A stretch of DNA of 64,000 nt, from NCBI GenBank assembly GCA_028707085.1, contig JAQTUW010000004.1, forward strand, positions 87,733 through 151,732. The letters run 5' to 3'. Source of the DNA: Methylococcales bacterium (GTDB lineage: Bacteria > Pseudomonadota > Gammaproteobacteria > Methylococcales > Methylomonadaceae). How positions within the stretch are numbered: position 1 is the stretch's first letter; each line of letters begins with the position of its first letter. This document shows, in pieces, positions 45,764-56,870 of this stretch. The notes under the pieces were generated by a model, which worked only from the letters and a program-made list of their open reading frames with translations, made no database searches and was not told the origin of the DNA. The position numbers and the translations under genes were made by a program.

Positions 45764-47728
45764 ATGTTTAGAAAATTAAGTTTGCTGGCGGCGGTAATTG
45801 CACTGCTGGTGATTGTTTTGGGTGCTTATGTGAGATTGTCCGACGCCGGTCTGGGATGTCCGGACTGGCCTGGCTGCTATGGCAAGGCGGTGATCGGCGA
45901 TACGGCGCAGTTTAAGGCGGATGCGGCGACGGCATTTCCCGAAAATCCGCTGGATACCGTTAAAGCCTGGAAAGAGATGAGCCATCGCTATCTTGCCGGT
46001 TTTCTGCTGCTAATAGTGCTGGCCATGCAGCCGTTTGCATGGCGTCTGAAACAGCAGGCCGCTGCGGCGACAGGCTTGTCGCTGATCCTGCTGGTGCTGG
46101 TCGGGTTACAAGCGGCGCTAGGCATGTGGACGGTTAGTCTTAGAATCATGCCGGTAGTGGTGACCTCGCATTTACTGCTGGGTTTGATCACGTTCTGGAC
46201 ATTAAGCTGGACGTATCTGCGCTTTACCCCGGCCGCCACGCCACGCATGCAAATGGTCGGCCCGGCAAGGCTGGCGGTTTTCGGCATGGCGGTTGTGTTT
46301 TTGCAGATTGCCCTGGGCGGCTGGGTCAGCAGCAATTATGCAGCTCTGGCCTGTAGCGATTTTCCGCGCTGCAACGGCCGCTGGCTGCCTGCCGCCGATT
46401 TTTCCGGCGCATTCGATTTGTTCCATGGTTTGGCGACCGGCGATTCGGGCACGCTGCCGGCTGCTGCGCAATTGGCGGTTCACTGGCTGCACAGGCTGGG
46501 AGCGGTGCTGGTTTTTATCGTGCTGAGCATGGTGATGTTGTTGGCTACCGATGCTGAAAATCCGAAACCGATGCGCAAGGCCGGCGTACTGCTCAGCGTA
46601 TTATTGCTGGTGCAGATCGGACTGGGTATTTTTAACATCAAACATGGTCTGCCGCTCTGGTCGGCGGTTGCCCACAATGCCGTAGCGGCATTGCTGATGC
46701 CGCCCTTGCTGGTCATTTATTTTTTCAGCCGTTACCGACTGGGCGGGCAGGCGCAGCCCGAAGCGGACAGGCCGGTCGTTGCCGAATTGCCGGAAGCCGC
46801 CGTCGAGCCGGAATCCGTTTATTTGCGCTTGAAGACCCAACTCAAGAAAACCAGAGGCAGCCTTGGCGGGGTTTTAAGCAGCCTGATACCGGGGCAAAAA
46901 CCGACCCGCGAATTACTGGAAGACATTGAAGCCAGCCTGATCATGGCCGATCTGGGCATGGAGACCACCGGTGAAATCATTCGCCATTTAAGTGAAACGC
47001 TGCAACGTGATCAGCTTAATGATAGCGAAGCCCTGACGCAGGCGCTGAAGCAGAATTTGTACGATATGTTGCTACCTTGCAGCCAGCCCTTGCAGATTGG
47101 TGGACAGGACGGGCCGTTTGTGATCCTGGTGGTCGGCGTTAACGGGGCGGGCAAAACCACCTCCATAGGCAAACTGGCGCATCGGTTGCAGGCTCAGGGC
47201 CATAGCGTGATGCTGGCGGCCGGCGATACTTTCCGGGCGGCGGCGGTGGAACAGTTGCAAACCTGGGGCGAGCGGAACAATGTGCAGGTGGTTGCCCAGC
47301 AAAGTGGGGCGGATTCGGCTTCGGTGATTTTCGATGCATTGCAATCCGCCAAGGCCAAAGGCGTGGATGTGCTGATTGCCGATACGGCCGGCAGACTGCA
47401 TACTAAATCCAATCTGATGGCGGAGTTAAGCAAAATCAAGCGCATCATGACCAGACTGGATGCATCTGCGCCACATGAGGTGCTGCTGGTTCTGGATGCC
47501 GGTACGGGGCAGAATGCATTATCGCAGGCGCGGCTGTTCAATGAAGCGGTCACTCTGACCGGATTGGCGCTAACCAAGCTGGATGGTACAGCCAAAGGCG
47601 GAGTGATTTTTGCCCTCGCCAATCAGTTGCGCGTACCCATACGCTTTATAGGGGTTGGCGAAGGCATCGAAGATCTGCAGGATTTCGACGCCCGCAGTTT
47701 TGTTGACGCCCTGTTTGCAAAAGACTGA
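45764..47728 (+). CDS. Heme A synthase fused in frame to FtsY (SRP receptor)
   Basis: 654 residues in one frame without a break. Residues 1-322 are a complete CtaA/COX15: eight helices, the start ALLVIVLGAYVRLSDAGLGC, His in MSHRYLAG, VTSHLLLGL, WLHRLGAVL and VAHNAVAALL, and a Cys pair in ALACSDFPRCNG. An acidic linker of about 28 residues follows. Residues 351-654 are a complete FtsY NG domain: NGAGKTTSIGKLA (G1), DTFRAAAVEQLQ (G2), DTAGR (G3), TKLDGTAKGG (G4) and FIGVGEGIEDL (G5). ftsE and ftsX follow as they normally follow ftsY. CtaB (heme O synthase), usually next to ctaA, is missing. A real fusion or an assembly/deletion junction are both possible. Confidence 0.9.
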   Translation: MFRKLSLLAAVIALLVIVLGAYVRLSDAGLGCPDWPGCYGKAVIGDTAQFKADAATAFPENPLDTVKAWKEMSHRYLAGFLLLIVLAMQPFAWRLKQQAAAATGLSLILLVLVGLQAALGMWTVSLRIMPVVVTSHLLLGLITFWTLSWTYLRFTPAATPRMQMVGPARLAVFGMAVVFLQIALGGWVSSNYAALACSDFPRCNGRWLPAADFSGAFDLFHGLATGDSGTLPAAAQLAVHWLHRLGAVLVFIVLSMVMLLATDAENPKPMRKAGVLLSVLLLVQIGLGIFNIKHGLPLWSAVAHNAVAALLMPPLLVIYFFSRYRLGGQAQPEADRPVVAELPEAAVEPESVYLRLKTQLKKTRGSLGGVLSSLIPGQKPTRELLEDIEASLIMADLGMETTGEIIRHLSETLQRDQLNDSEALTQALKQNLYDMLLPCSQPLQIGGQDGPFVILVVGVNGAGKTTSIGKLAHRLQAQGHSVMLAAGDTFRAAAVEQLQTWGERNNVQVVAQQSGADSASVIFDALQSAKAKGVDVLIADTAGRLHTKSNLMAELSKIKRIMTRLDASAPHEVLLVLDAGTGQNALSQARLFNEAVTLTGLALTKLDGTAKGGVIFALANQLRVPIRFIGVGEGIEDLQDFDARSFVDALFAKD

Positions 47729-47732
47729 CGCC

Positions 47733-48395
47733 ATGCTGAGTTTTGAGAACGTCTATAAGCGCTACCCGGATGCCGGTGAAGCGCTGTCCGATGTCAATTT
47801 TCATCTGGACAAGGGCGAAATGGCTTTTCTGACCGGCCGTTCCGGGGCTGGAAAAAGCACGTTGCTGAAATTGATTGCGATGATGGAAAAATCCAGCCGT
47901 GGCAAGGTGATGCTGGATGGGCACAATCTCAGTACGATAGGCGAAAGGCGTATACCTTATTTGCGCCGGCATCTGGGGCTGATCTTTCAGGACTATAAAC
48001 TGCTGAACGACAGAACAGTTTTCGATAATGTCGCCCTGCCGCTGATAGTCATTGGCATCAACCATCAGGAAATTTCCCGGCGAGTCAGGGCGGCTCTGGA
48101 TAAAGTCGGGCTGCTGGGCAAGGAAAAGAAATATCCGCTGGCTTTGTCCGGCGGCGAGCAGCAGCGGGTGGGCATCGCCAGGGCGATAGTCAACAAACCC
48201 AGGCTGATTTTGGCCGATGAGCCAACCGGTAATCTTGATCCCGACCTGTCTCTGGAGGTCATGCTGATGTTCGAGGAATTCAAGCATGTAGGGGTTACGG
48301 TATTGATCGCCACGCATGATATCGATTTGATCACCCGGCTGGGTTACCGGGTTTTGAAGCTGGATAAAGGCCATTTGATGGCGAACCAGACATGA
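47733..48395 (+). CDS. ftsE: Cell-division ABC transporter ATPase FtsE
   Basis: 220 residues from ATG 47733 (MLSFENVYKRYPDAGEALSD). Walker [14 protein letters not shown], the signature LALSGGEQQRVGIARA, Walker B LILADEPTGNLD and the switch His in IATHDIDL. FtsE powers FtsX in activating septal cell-wall hydrolases. Starts 4 bases after the fused ftsY stop and overlaps ftsX by 4 bases. Confidence 0.96.
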   Translation: MLSFENVYKRYPDAGEALSDVNFHLDKGEMAFLTGRSGAGKSTLLKLIAMMEKSSRGKVMLDGHNLSTIGERRIPYLRRHLGLIFQDYKLLNDRTVFDNVALPLIVIGINHQEISRRVRAALDKVGLLGKEKKYPLALSGGEQQRVGIARAIVNKPRLILADEPTGNLDPDLSLEVMLMFEEFKHVGVTVLIATHDIDLITRLGYRVLKLDKGHLMANQT

Positions 48396-49354
48396 AACAT
48401 AGACGCGAAAAATCCGTAATCGGACGGCTGGGCGAACAGCTTGAAGCCTATTTGCTGAATCATGCCCATGGCCTGTTTTCCAGTCTGGGCCGGCTTTGCC
48501 GTACCCCGTTCACTTCGGCAATGACCATTCTGGTGCTGGCGGTGGCTATTGCGCTGGCTGGCGGTTTTTATATCATGGTGGCCAACATTCAGCAATTGAC
48601 CGGAAATCTGGAAACCAGCAATCAGATGTCGCTTTTTTTGCGGGATAATGTCAGTGACAGTGCCGGCCAAAAACTGGCGGAGCAGCTAAAGGCTAACCCG
48701 GCCGTCGAATCGGTAAAATTCATCAATAAACAGCAAGCCATGGATGAGTTCAAGGCCAACAGCGGATTTGCCGATGCGCTGAAAGCGCTGGACAGCAATC
48801 CCTTGCCTAGCGTGATCCAGTTATTGCCCAAAAATGTCCTGGAAAGTAACGATGACATCAATCGGCTGATGTCCGAGTTTAAACAGCTTCCGCAAGTGGA
48901 ATTCGTCCAGGTGGATATGCAGTGGGTGGAAAAGGTGCAGACCATCATGCTGATTGCCAGCCGCGGGGTGATGCTGGTCGGGATATTGCTGGGTTTTGCC
49001 GTGACCTTCATTACCGGCAATACGATTCGTCTGGAGCTCCACAATAGGCAGGACGAAGTGTTTATATCCAAACTGGTTGGCGCCACCCATGCCTTTATCC
49101 AGCGGCCTTTTTTGTATACCGGTTTCTGGCTGGGATTTATCTCCGGATTTTTGGGCTGGTTAATCATTACCATCATGTTGCTGATTCTGGAAAATCCGGT
49201 GGAAAAACTCTCGGCGCTGTATGGCGGTTCCTTTCAATTGCTTTACTTGAGCTTTTCCGAGTTCTTGTTGCTGATGATGATTGCGCCCGGCCTGGCGGTA
49301 TTGGGGGCCTGGGGGGTACTGAATTATCAGTTGCGCCTGCTCAAGCCGCAATAG
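48392..49354 (+). CDS. ftsX: Cell-division membrane protein FtsX
   Basis: 320 residues. First helix TSAMTILVLAVAIALAGGFY, a periplasmic domain with MSLFLRDNVSDSAG, and three C-terminal helices (including IMLIASRGVMLVGILLGFAV), as in FtsX. NTIRLELHNRQDEVFISKLVG is the FtsX coupling-helix motif. Works with FtsE. Confidence 0.95.
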   Translation: MKHRREKSVIGRLGEQLEAYLLNHAHGLFSSLGRLCRTPFTSAMTILVLAVAIALAGGFYIMVANIQQLTGNLETSNQMSLFLRDNVSDSAGQKLAEQLKANPAVESVKFINKQQAMDEFKANSGFADALKALDSNPLPSVIQLLPKNVLESNDDINRLMSEFKQLPQVEFVQVDMQWVEKVQTIMLIASRGVMLVGILLGFAVTFITGNTIRLELHNRQDEVFISKLVGATHAFIQRPFLYTGFWLGFISGFLGWLIITIMLLILENPVEKLSALYGGSFQLLYLSFSEFLLLMMIAPGLAVLGAWGVLNYQLRLLKPQ

Positions 49355-49363
49355 TTCGCAGCC

Positions 49364-49789
49364 ATGAAGTTCTGGGAAAGCAAAACGCTGGCGGAAATGT
49401 CCATACAGGAGTGGGAGTCGCTATGCGACAATTGCGGAAAATGCTGCCTGCACAAGCTGGAGGATGAAGAGACTGGCGATCTGGCTTTCACGCGGGTGGT
49501 ATGCGACCTGATCGATCTGGAAAGCTGTCGCTGTAGCCGGTATAGCGAACGCTGCACGCTGGTGCCTGATTGCCTGGATTTAAAACAGCATGATTTTGCT
49601 GCATACAATTGGCTGCCCGATACTTGCGCCTACAGGCTGCTGATCGATGGCAAGCCGCTGTTCGACTGGCATCCCCTTGTTTCCGGCAACCCCGATTCGG
49701 TCAGGGAAGCCGGGGTCTGCATTAGCGCTTACGCTATCAAGGAATCGCTGGTCGATGATATGGAAGACCATATTATCGGCTGGCTGTAA
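49364..49789 (+). CDS. YcgN-family cysteine-cluster protein (UPF0260)
   Basis: 141 residues. CDNCGKCCLHKLEDEE at the start, VVCDLIDLESCRCSRYSERC in the middle and LPDTCAYRL near the end give the conserved Cys set of the YcgN/UPF0260 family, which probably binds zinc or a cluster. Start ATG 49364, 9 bases after ftsX. The function of the family is unknown. Confidence 0.92.
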   Translation: MKFWESKTLAEMSIQEWESLCDNCGKCCLHKLEDEETGDLAFTRVVCDLIDLESCRCSRYSERCTLVPDCLDLKQHDFAAYNWLPDTCAYRLLIDGKPLFDWHPLVSGNPDSVREAGVCISAYAIKESLVDDMEDHIIGWL

Positions 49790-49805
49790 AACGGTTAGCT
49801 GGTTT

Positions 49806-50147
49806 TCAGGTTCCCAGCAGCAAGCCGACATTATTGTTGACCACCCAGAAATAAAAGCTGGTCGCGCAGGCCAGCGTCGTTGTGCTCCATATGCTTGTCA
49901 TTCTGCGGCGCCTGACATACAGAGTGGCAATCACCAGCAGACAGGCCAGTTTTAATAGAATGATGGAAAAACCCAGTCCCAGCAGTTCGATAAAATAATT
50001 GACAAGCGGATTAACTTCGACCACCTCGGATAACATCAGGCCAAGATACGTCACAATGCCATCGGCAATATGTAGCAGCCCAAATAAAACAATCAATAAA
50101 GTATTTGCGGCGTTTATTAGCAGTAGGTTAAGAGCAGTGATAGGCAT
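49806..50147 (-). CDS. DUF5658-type small membrane protein
   Basis: 113 residues with four predicted helices. LLHIADGIVTYLGLMLSEVVEVNPLV contains the ADGIVTY...NPL pattern of DUF5658 proteins. Function unknown. Convergent with the ycgN-like gene. Confidence 0.7.
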   Translation of the reverse strand: MPITALNLLLINAANTLLIVLFGLLHIADGIVTYLGLMLSEVVEVNPLVNYFIELLGLGFSIILLKLACLLVIATLYVRRRRMTSIWSTTTLACATSFYFWVVNNNVGLLLGT

Positions 50148-51034
50148 TCTGGTAGAGGTCTCTTTTTGTTGTGGTTGGGTTCAAATTGTTTGGGTGTCAA
50201 CATCGATTTGGGCGATATTCAGAACACTGCAAACTGTTATAGGCGTTTGATATGGCATGAAAAGCGTCCTTTCCGTTTACGTCCGGGAGTCGGCAACCTT
50301 CGCCATGGGCAGTGGCGTCCCTTGTCGATGAATGTCCGGAATGCAGCGGACAAATTTGCCCTGTGCAAAATTTGTTGATGCCTGCCAGACAGATAAGCAT
50401 AAAGCCGCTGCTGCTGAAAATTCCTGTTTAAGAAAAACTTAATATAAACCAGCAGCTTGCCCAGCCTATATCCGGAAAGGCAGGATGGGGGAAAGAGAAT
50501 ATATTAAATCGAGGATTATTATATAAAAATTATATCGAAATGTTTTGATTTATATTAAAAAATGATGAAAAAACTGAATAAATTTGCCAAAAAGCAAAAA
50601 TATCTATTCGAGATAAGTTGTTCGTAGTTAGGACTGATCGACTTCTAGCCGGGGCTGCAGTGGTAACGTTCACTATGGGATTTCACCTGTTTTTTAAGTA
50701 AAAAATAGGTCATATAACATAGTTTAATTAATTTGCCGGGACGCTCGTTGCATAACATAATGAAAAGTAAAGTGCTTTTGTTTTGTTGTGGTTTGGCTCT
50801 GAAATTGCTTTATAAGTCCAGAAGATTTGGTCATGGCTTTGTCAATGGTCGGCACAGTATCGTTCGCCATTCAGGCAAACCATCTTCGACCTTAAATTCC
50901 AGCATCCGGCCCGGGGAGATGGATGCGCCAACTTTCGGACTGATGGCTGATTCGGTTTTCGATTGCCGGAAATTGCCGTTCCGGGAAACCGATAGGTTTT
51001 ATTTTTTCACTCTACAGCTATTGGATGTTGCCCA
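50148..51034. other. Long intergenic region, no gene found
   Basis: Almost 890 bases. Bases 50500-50740 are very AT-rich, a likely promoter or transferred stretch. A plus-strand frame 50733-51071 overlaps the next gene in another phase and has no recognisable domain. No RNA fold is evident by eye. Confidence 0.4.
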
Positions 51035-51523
51035 ATGTCAAAAAGCCTGCTCAAATTTTTTTTATTACTGATCTACTGTACTGCGGCCAATGCGATTGAA
51101 ACAGGTCGGCCCGCGCCGGTTTGTCCTGCCGAAAAACAGCTTCAGACCTCCGGTTTTTCACCCGAGGCATTCAAAGGCAAAGTGGTTTTGGTCGATTTCT
51201 GGGCGACCTGGTGTGCGCCCTGTATGAAATCCATGCCTTTTTTTAGTCATTTGTACCATCAAAAACAGCCGGATTTTGAGATCGTGGCGATCAATGTAAA
51301 CGAAGATGAAGCGGATGCTCAGGCCTATCTGCAGAATCATCCGGTCAGCTATCCTGTGGTATTCAATCCCGGCGGTGACTGCCCTAAAACGTATGAGGTT
51401 CAGGCCATGCCGTCATCCTATCTGATCGATAAAGCCGGCAATATCCGTTTTGTGCACCTTGGCTTTCGAGATGAGGATGAGGCCGGGCTGCAGCAGCAGA
51501 TAAAAACCTTGCTGGCCGAATAG
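51035..51523 (+). CDS. TlpA-like periplasmic thioredoxin
   Basis: 162 residues. Signal peptide SLLKFFLLLIYCTAANA, then VVLVDFWATWCAPCMKSMPFF with a WCAPC active site, and VQAMPSSYLIDKAG with the conserved cis-Pro. A periplasmic thiol-disulfide oxidoreductase of the TlpA/ResA type, which may act in cytochrome c or copper-protein maturation. Confidence 0.9.
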   Translation: MSKSLLKFFLLLIYCTAANAIETGRPAPVCPAEKQLQTSGFSPEAFKGKVVLVDFWATWCAPCMKSMPFFSHLYHQKQPDFEIVAINVNEDEADAQAYLQNHPVSYPVVFNPGGDCPKTYEVQAMPSSYLIDKAGNIRFVHLGFRDEDEAGLQQQIKTLLAE

Positions 51524-51627
51524 CCGGCCAAGGCAGTTAAAACGCGGGGATTTTTAGCGTAGTCTTTACGCTGTTTTCGGATTACATGTTATCATGGGCG
51601 GATTTGAATCGGCAGGATAAAAATACA

Positions 51628-51969
51628 ATGAGCGATTTACCAGTTTGCCCAAAATGCGGCTCGGCATACAGCTACCCGGATGGCGAAATGTATATCTGTT
51701 CCGAATGTGCGCACGAATGGATGCCAGGAGCAAATACGGAAAGCGGAGACAGTGACCGGGTTATCAAGGACGCCAACGGCAATGTTCTGCAGGATGGCGA
51801 CACCATTACCGTCATTAAAGACCTTAAAGTCAAGGGTTCATCTCTGGTGGTCAAAGTCGGCACCCGAGTCAAAAACATCCGTCTGGTTGACGGCGATCAT
51901 GACATCGACTGCAAAATAGACGGCATCGGCGCCATGAAACTCAAATCCGAGTTTGTGAAAAAAGCTTGA
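51628..51969 (+). CDS. PhnA/YjdM-family zinc-ribbon protein
   Basis: 113 residues from ATG 51628. Zinc-ribbon cysteines [10 protein letters not shown] and ICSECAHEW, then a C-terminal SH3-like part with [15 protein letters not shown] and [16 protein letters not shown], exactly the PhnA/YjdM layout. The name comes from a phosphonate operon in E. coli but the function is not established. Confidence 0.93.
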   Translation: MSDLPVCPKCGSAYSYPDGEMYICSECAHEWMPGANTESGDSDRVIKDANGNVLQDGDTITVIKDLKVKGSSLVVKVGTRVKNIRLVDGDHDIDCKIDGIGAMKLKSEFVKKA

Positions 51970-52014
51970 ATCTGCCAGGAAATCGGGGTTTCGACAATCA
52001 AGCGAAATTCAGAT

Positions 52015-52461
52015 TTACGCGTCAGCAGGCGAAGCCCGTCTGATAATTTGCGGTTTAAAGCAAAAATGCAGTAAAAACAGGGCTTGAAAGCGGTGTATCA
52101 ACCAGAACACCGTTAATAGCGAGACCAGCGCGATGACCGGTAGCCAGCTTTCGGCGACGGCTGCCGGCATGCTCTGGCTGGCAATGCCAACCGCAGTCAG
52201 CATTGCCAGTATCGGCGCCATGTATAACAGTAGCGAGGTGGACAGCAGATGGGCGTCGTCGATGGCGACCACCACCTGATCGCCGGCCTGCAAAGTCATA
52301 TCGCAATCGACGCTGAATTCGCGCTTCGGCAATAATTTCGCCATGGTAGCGGTTACGCAGGCTGCTTTTTGCATACATCCGCCGCAACCGCCGGCATGCA
52401 GGCTTCTGATCCAGACTTGTCCATCGGCAATCCGGGTAACAACCGCCTGTTCTTCTATCAT
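52015..52461 (-). CDS. rseC: RseC-like membrane protein
   Basis: 148 residues. Cys-rich cytoplasmic N-terminus (HAGGCGGCMQKAACVT), a basic/soluble segment, then two helices (STSLLLYMAPILAMLTAVGI and SWLPVIALVSLLTVFWLIH). This is the RseC/SoxR-reducing-system pattern. Because it ends a nif-linked stretch, involvement in electron supply is possible, but RseC is also common elsewhere. Confidence 0.85.
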   Translation of the reverse strand: MIEEQAVVTRIADGQVWIRSLHAGGCGGCMQKAACVTATMAKLLPKREFSVDCDMTLQAGDQVVVAIDDAHLLSTSLLLYMAPILAMLTAVGIASQSMPAAVAESWLPVIALVSLLTVFWLIHRFQALFLLHFCFKPQIIRRASPADA

Positions 52462-52470
52462 GGCTTGCGC

Positions 52471-53645
<1,175 letters not shown>

Positions 53646-53840
53646 AGGATAGTCCAATTGTAAGGGTATGGCGTAAAATATCGGCTTGCCGGGAGATGCC
53701 TGCCGGCTGTTGCATCCATCCTGCCGGATGCGCTGGGCGATGTCCGGCGTCTCCCGTCTGTTAGGTTTCTGTTGCGGGTTATTGGGGGGGGGCTTCTGGC
53801 GGCCCGCCGCTAATTTCTCGCAAATCATGGTCTGCTTGCC

Positions 53841-55148
53841 TTATTCTCCTCCGGAAACCAGCAGCGGCGCTTCCGCTTCCTGATGATCCGTTTCCGCATG
53901 TTCGACGATCTCGATCTCCGCATTGCCGCGAATCAGGTCGGCTGTGACAATGCAGCGGGCGACATTTTTCCTGGAGGGGATATCGAACATGGCGCGACGC
54001 AGCACATTTTCCATGATGCCGCGCAGGCCCCGGGCGCCGGTGTTGCGGGAAATAGCCTGTTCGGCGATTTCCACCAGCGCTTCCTGGGTAAATTCCAGAT
54101 CGGCCTGATCGAATGCGAACAATTGCTGATACTGTTTAACCAGCGCGTTCTTGGGTTCGGTCAGGACTTTTATCAGCGCATCCACATCCAGCGGTTCCAG
54201 CGGAGCCAGTACCGGGAAACGGCCGATAAACTCGGGAATCAGCCCAAAGCGTTTCAGGTCGTCCGGCTGGGTGGCGTTCAGCATGGCTTCCAGCGAGGGT
54301 TTATCGTCCGGATTGCTGACTTCGGCATGAAAGCCGATGGCGGTTCTAGGCGGTTGCAGGCGTTTTTCCACATGTTTCTCCAGCCCCGGAAACGCGCCGC
54401 CGGCAATAAACAATATATTGCGGGTATCGACCATCACCGAGTCGCCGCCACTGTGATCCTTGCGCCGTCCCTTGATGGAAACCTTGACCTGCGAACCTTC
54501 CACCAGCCGCAACAAGGCTTGCTGCACGCCTTCGCCGGACACGTCCCGGGTGCCGAAAGCCTGTTCCGGGCTGCGGGCGATTTTGTCGATCTCGTCGATA
54601 TAGACGATTCCCCATTCCGCTTTGTTCACCTGGCCGTCCGCCACATCCAGCAGGCGAACCAGAATATTTTCAACATCGTCGCCGACATAACCGGCCTGGG
54701 TCAGGGTGGTGGCGTCGGCGACGGCAAACGGTACGCCGACAATTTTCGCCAGTGTGCTGGCCAGCAGGGTCTTGCCGGTACCAGACGGCCCTATCAGCAA
54801 AATATTGGATTTACCGATTTCCACGCTTTCGTCGGCATGATCCAGGCTGGCGGTGCGATTGCTTTCCTGTTTCAGGCGCTTGTAATGGTTGTAAACGGCA
54901 ACCGACAGAATTTCCTTGGCCAGATTCTGGGCAATTACATACTGGTCGAGCATGGCTTTTATTTCCGCGGGTTTCGGCAAGGCCCCCTGCATTTCCTTCA
55001 ATTCCTTTTTTTTGCCCCAGCTCGATACCACCTGACTGGCCAGCATCACGCAGGTTTCGCAGATATGTCCTTCGGTACCGGCGATCATTGGTACGGAGGC
55101 AGACGCTTCTATACCACAAAATGAACAATGTTTGAGTTCTTTAGCCAT
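53841..55148 (-). CDS. clpX: ClpX-type unfoldase, nif-associated paralogue
   Basis: From ATG 55148 (GAGGAAT upstream) 435 residues. Zinc finger Cys8, Cys11, Cys30 and Cys33, Walker [17 protein letters not shown] near 115, Walker [14 protein letters not shown] near 175, sensor-1 and [19 protein letters not shown] at the C-terminus. Its position after nifM matches the nif-linked second ClpX of Azotobacter-type clusters, thought to influence turnover of cofactor-assembly proteins. Confidence 0.92.
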   Translation of the reverse strand: MAKELKHCSFCGIEASASVPMIAGTEGHICETCVMLASQVVSSWGKKKELKEMQGALPKPAEIKAMLDQYVIAQNLAKEILSVAVYNHYKRLKQESNRTASLDHADESVEIGKSNILLIGPSGTGKTLLASTLAKIVGVPFAVADATTLTQAGYVGDDVENILVRLLDVADGQVNKAEWGIVYIDEIDKIARSPEQAFGTRDVSGEGVQQALLRLVEGSQVKVSIKGRRKDHSGGDSVMVDTRNILFIAGGAFPGLEKHVEKRLQPPRTAIGFHAEVSNPDDKPSLEAMLNATQPDDLKRFGLIPEFIGRFPVLAPLEPLDVDALIKVLTEPKNALVKQYQQLFAFDQADLEFTQEALVEIAEQAISRNTGARGLRGIMENVLRRAMFDIPSRKNVARCIVTADLIRGNAEIEIVEHAETDHQEAEAPLLVSGGE

Positions 55149-55215
55149 GCCAATTCCTCGCATAAGATGTGTCGTCGGGACGACGGGTGGTTAATCTTGC
55201 AGTCATTCAATTTTG

Positions 55216-56076
55216 TCAGGGCTTGAACGCCGGCAGAGTCGCCAGCCAGGTTCGCTGGCAGGTGCGCCGGTATCTGTCCTGCATCAGTTGCCTGATTTTA
55301 GGCGTGGCCTTCTTTAGGGATACGGTCTCCGCAGGCATGATTTTCAGGCACTGAATCAGATGCAGGCCAATTTCGGTTTCCACCACGGCGCTAATCTCGC
55401 CTTCTTTAAGACTGAATAAGGCCGCATCAAGTTCAGGATAAAGTTTGCCGGCCACAAGCGTACCCAGTTCGCCGCCATTTAAAGCGGTAGGGCATTCGGA
55501 GTTTTTCAGGGCCAGATCCGCAAATTTATGCGGTTTGCGTTTTAAGGTTTCCGCAATCTCCTCAATACGCAGGCTGGCGTTTTCCCGGGTGTTTTCGGGG
55601 TAATCTGGGTTGATGCTGATCAGAATATGCCGGGCCTGACGCTGTTCGGGCTTATGGAATTTTTCCGGGTGGTAATGGTAAAAAATTCCGACTTCCACCT
55701 CGCTGACTTTTGGCGCGTGGGACGCAATGCGTTCCAGCACGGCATTGACCTTGCACTGTCGGAATAATGCCGCCTTCAACGTTTCAGGCGTCAGACGGTT
55801 AAGTTCCAGCGCCGCTCTATACGCCTCTTCGTCATCGAAGCGGTTACGCACTTCAGCAATGGCCTGCTGCAGTTCCTGTTCGGTGACGATCACGCTGGCG
55901 GCTTCGGTGGAGTTGATGACTCGGGTTTCAATTTCGTATTCGTTTCTGGCCTGTCTTTCTACCTGTAACAACTGCTCGGATTCCAGATCGGCCGGTGGTC
56001 TTTTATACAGGCTCAATGAGGCCCGCAATAAAGTATAGGGCTCTATATTCGCTTCCGAAGTCCGGTTCATCATCAT
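55216..56076 (-). CDS. nifM: NifM, peptidyl-prolyl isomerase for nitrogenase reductase
   Basis: 286 residues. A helical N-terminal half and a parvulin-type C-terminal domain: HKPEQRQARHILISINPDY, FADLALKNSECPTALNGGELG and FSLKEGEISAVVETEIGLHLIQ. NifM is needed to mature NifH. Overlaps the nifZ stop by one base. Confidence 0.93.
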   Translation of the reverse strand: MMMNRTSEANIEPYTLLRASLSLYKRPPADLESEQLLQVERQARNEYEIETRVINSTEAASVIVTEQELQQAIAEVRNRFDDEEAYRAALELNRLTPETLKAALFRQCKVNAVLERIASHAPKVSEVEVGIFYHYHPEKFHKPEQRQARHILISINPDYPENTRENASLRIEEIAETLKRKPHKFADLALKNSECPTALNGGELGTLVAGKLYPELDAALFSLKEGEISAVVETEIGLHLIQCLKIMPAETVSLKKATPKIRQLMQDRYRRTCQRTWLATLPAFKP

Positions 56077-56555
56077 TACTCCTCCGGTTCTCTAAAGTTT
56101 GCAGGATCAGCCGGCTCCAGCACGCTTTCCGGAACCTGCAGGGTTTTACCGGGAAAACGGACATGGTATTGCATGGGTTGTTCATCCCTTAGCACTTTCA
56201 GGATTTCGCCCTCGACACCTTGTTCGACAATGATATTGCCCTGGATACCCAGATTGATTTTGCAGACCACCTTGTCGTGAAACTCAAAGCGGCTGGGGTT
56301 CCAGGTGGCGTCGGCCGGTATCAGCTCTTCGGCCCGGCAACCCACCATGCGCCCCTGATCCAGAAAATGCACGGTATAAATCACCTGATCCTGCAGGAAA
56401 GTGCCCATTTCGATGACATTGCCGACACTGCCGCGGCGGATCAGCAACTCGCCTACCTCCATGCCCGGATACGTTCCATCGTTGCGCACGTTGCGGGTTA
56501 CCCGCACCCTTTCGCCAAAATCGAAACGTTCTTCGTCAAAGCGTTCTTCAATCAT
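56076..56555 (-). CDS. nifZ: NifZ
   Basis: 159 residues. FDFGERVRVTRNVRNDGTYPG, GSVGNVIEMGTFLQDQVIYTV, HFLDQGRMVGCRAEELI and a second repeat (KVVCKINLGIQGNIIVEQG) match NifZ, which acts in forming the second P-cluster of MoFe protein. Overlaps nifW by 4 bases. Confidence 0.93.
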   Translation of the reverse strand: MIEERFDEERFDFGERVRVTRNVRNDGTYPGMEVGELLIRRGSVGNVIEMGTFLQDQVIYTVHFLDQGRMVGCRAEELIPADATWNPSRFEFHDKVVCKINLGIQGNIIVEQGVEGEILKVLRDEQPMQYHVRFPGKTLQVPESVLEPADPANFREPEE

Positions 56556-56866
56556 GTTTTGATATCGCCCAATGAAATAAATACGGTTTGCGGTTCGCCC
56601 ATTTTGAATACCTTGAAGACTTTTTCGGTCTGGGCGTCGGATTTTTCGAAGTCGTGGTAGGCTCGGGCCAGCAACTGCTGGTAAACCGCCCGCTTGCTGG
56701 TTTCATCTTCCGGAATGCTGTCGCCACCCTTGTCCAGGTAATCGTGGAAACGCTGCAGGATATGCAGGCGGTTGACATGGACGACAGTGGTGTCGTACTC
56801 CAGCCCAAAAAATTGCATAAAATCTTCGGCAGATTCCAGTTCTTCCAGTTCTTCTTCCAAATTCAT
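56552..56866 (-). CDS. nifW: NifW
   Basis: From ATG 56866 104 residues. Acidic N-terminus then SAEDFMQFFGLEYDTTVV, RLHILQRFHDYLDK, YQQLLARAYHDFEKS and FKVFKMGEPQTVFISL, the NifW signature. NifW protects or assembles MoFe protein. The start is chosen on the family length; the longer frame to 56923 adds unrelated residues. Confidence 0.93.
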   Translation of the reverse strand: MNLEEELEELESAEDFMQFFGLEYDTTVVHVNRLHILQRFHDYLDKGGDSIPEDETSKRAVYQQLLARAYHDFEKSDAQTEKVFKVFKMGEPQTVFISLGDIKT

Positions 56867-56870
56867 CGTG

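Noticed and set aside
53786..53794. Short G run near clpX
   Set aside because: Nine or ten G are unremarkable next to the 30-base run, and it is intergenic.
53883..55124. 413-residue plus-strand frame
   Set aside because: It is exactly antisense to clpX, has no motif and arises from codon bias of the real gene.
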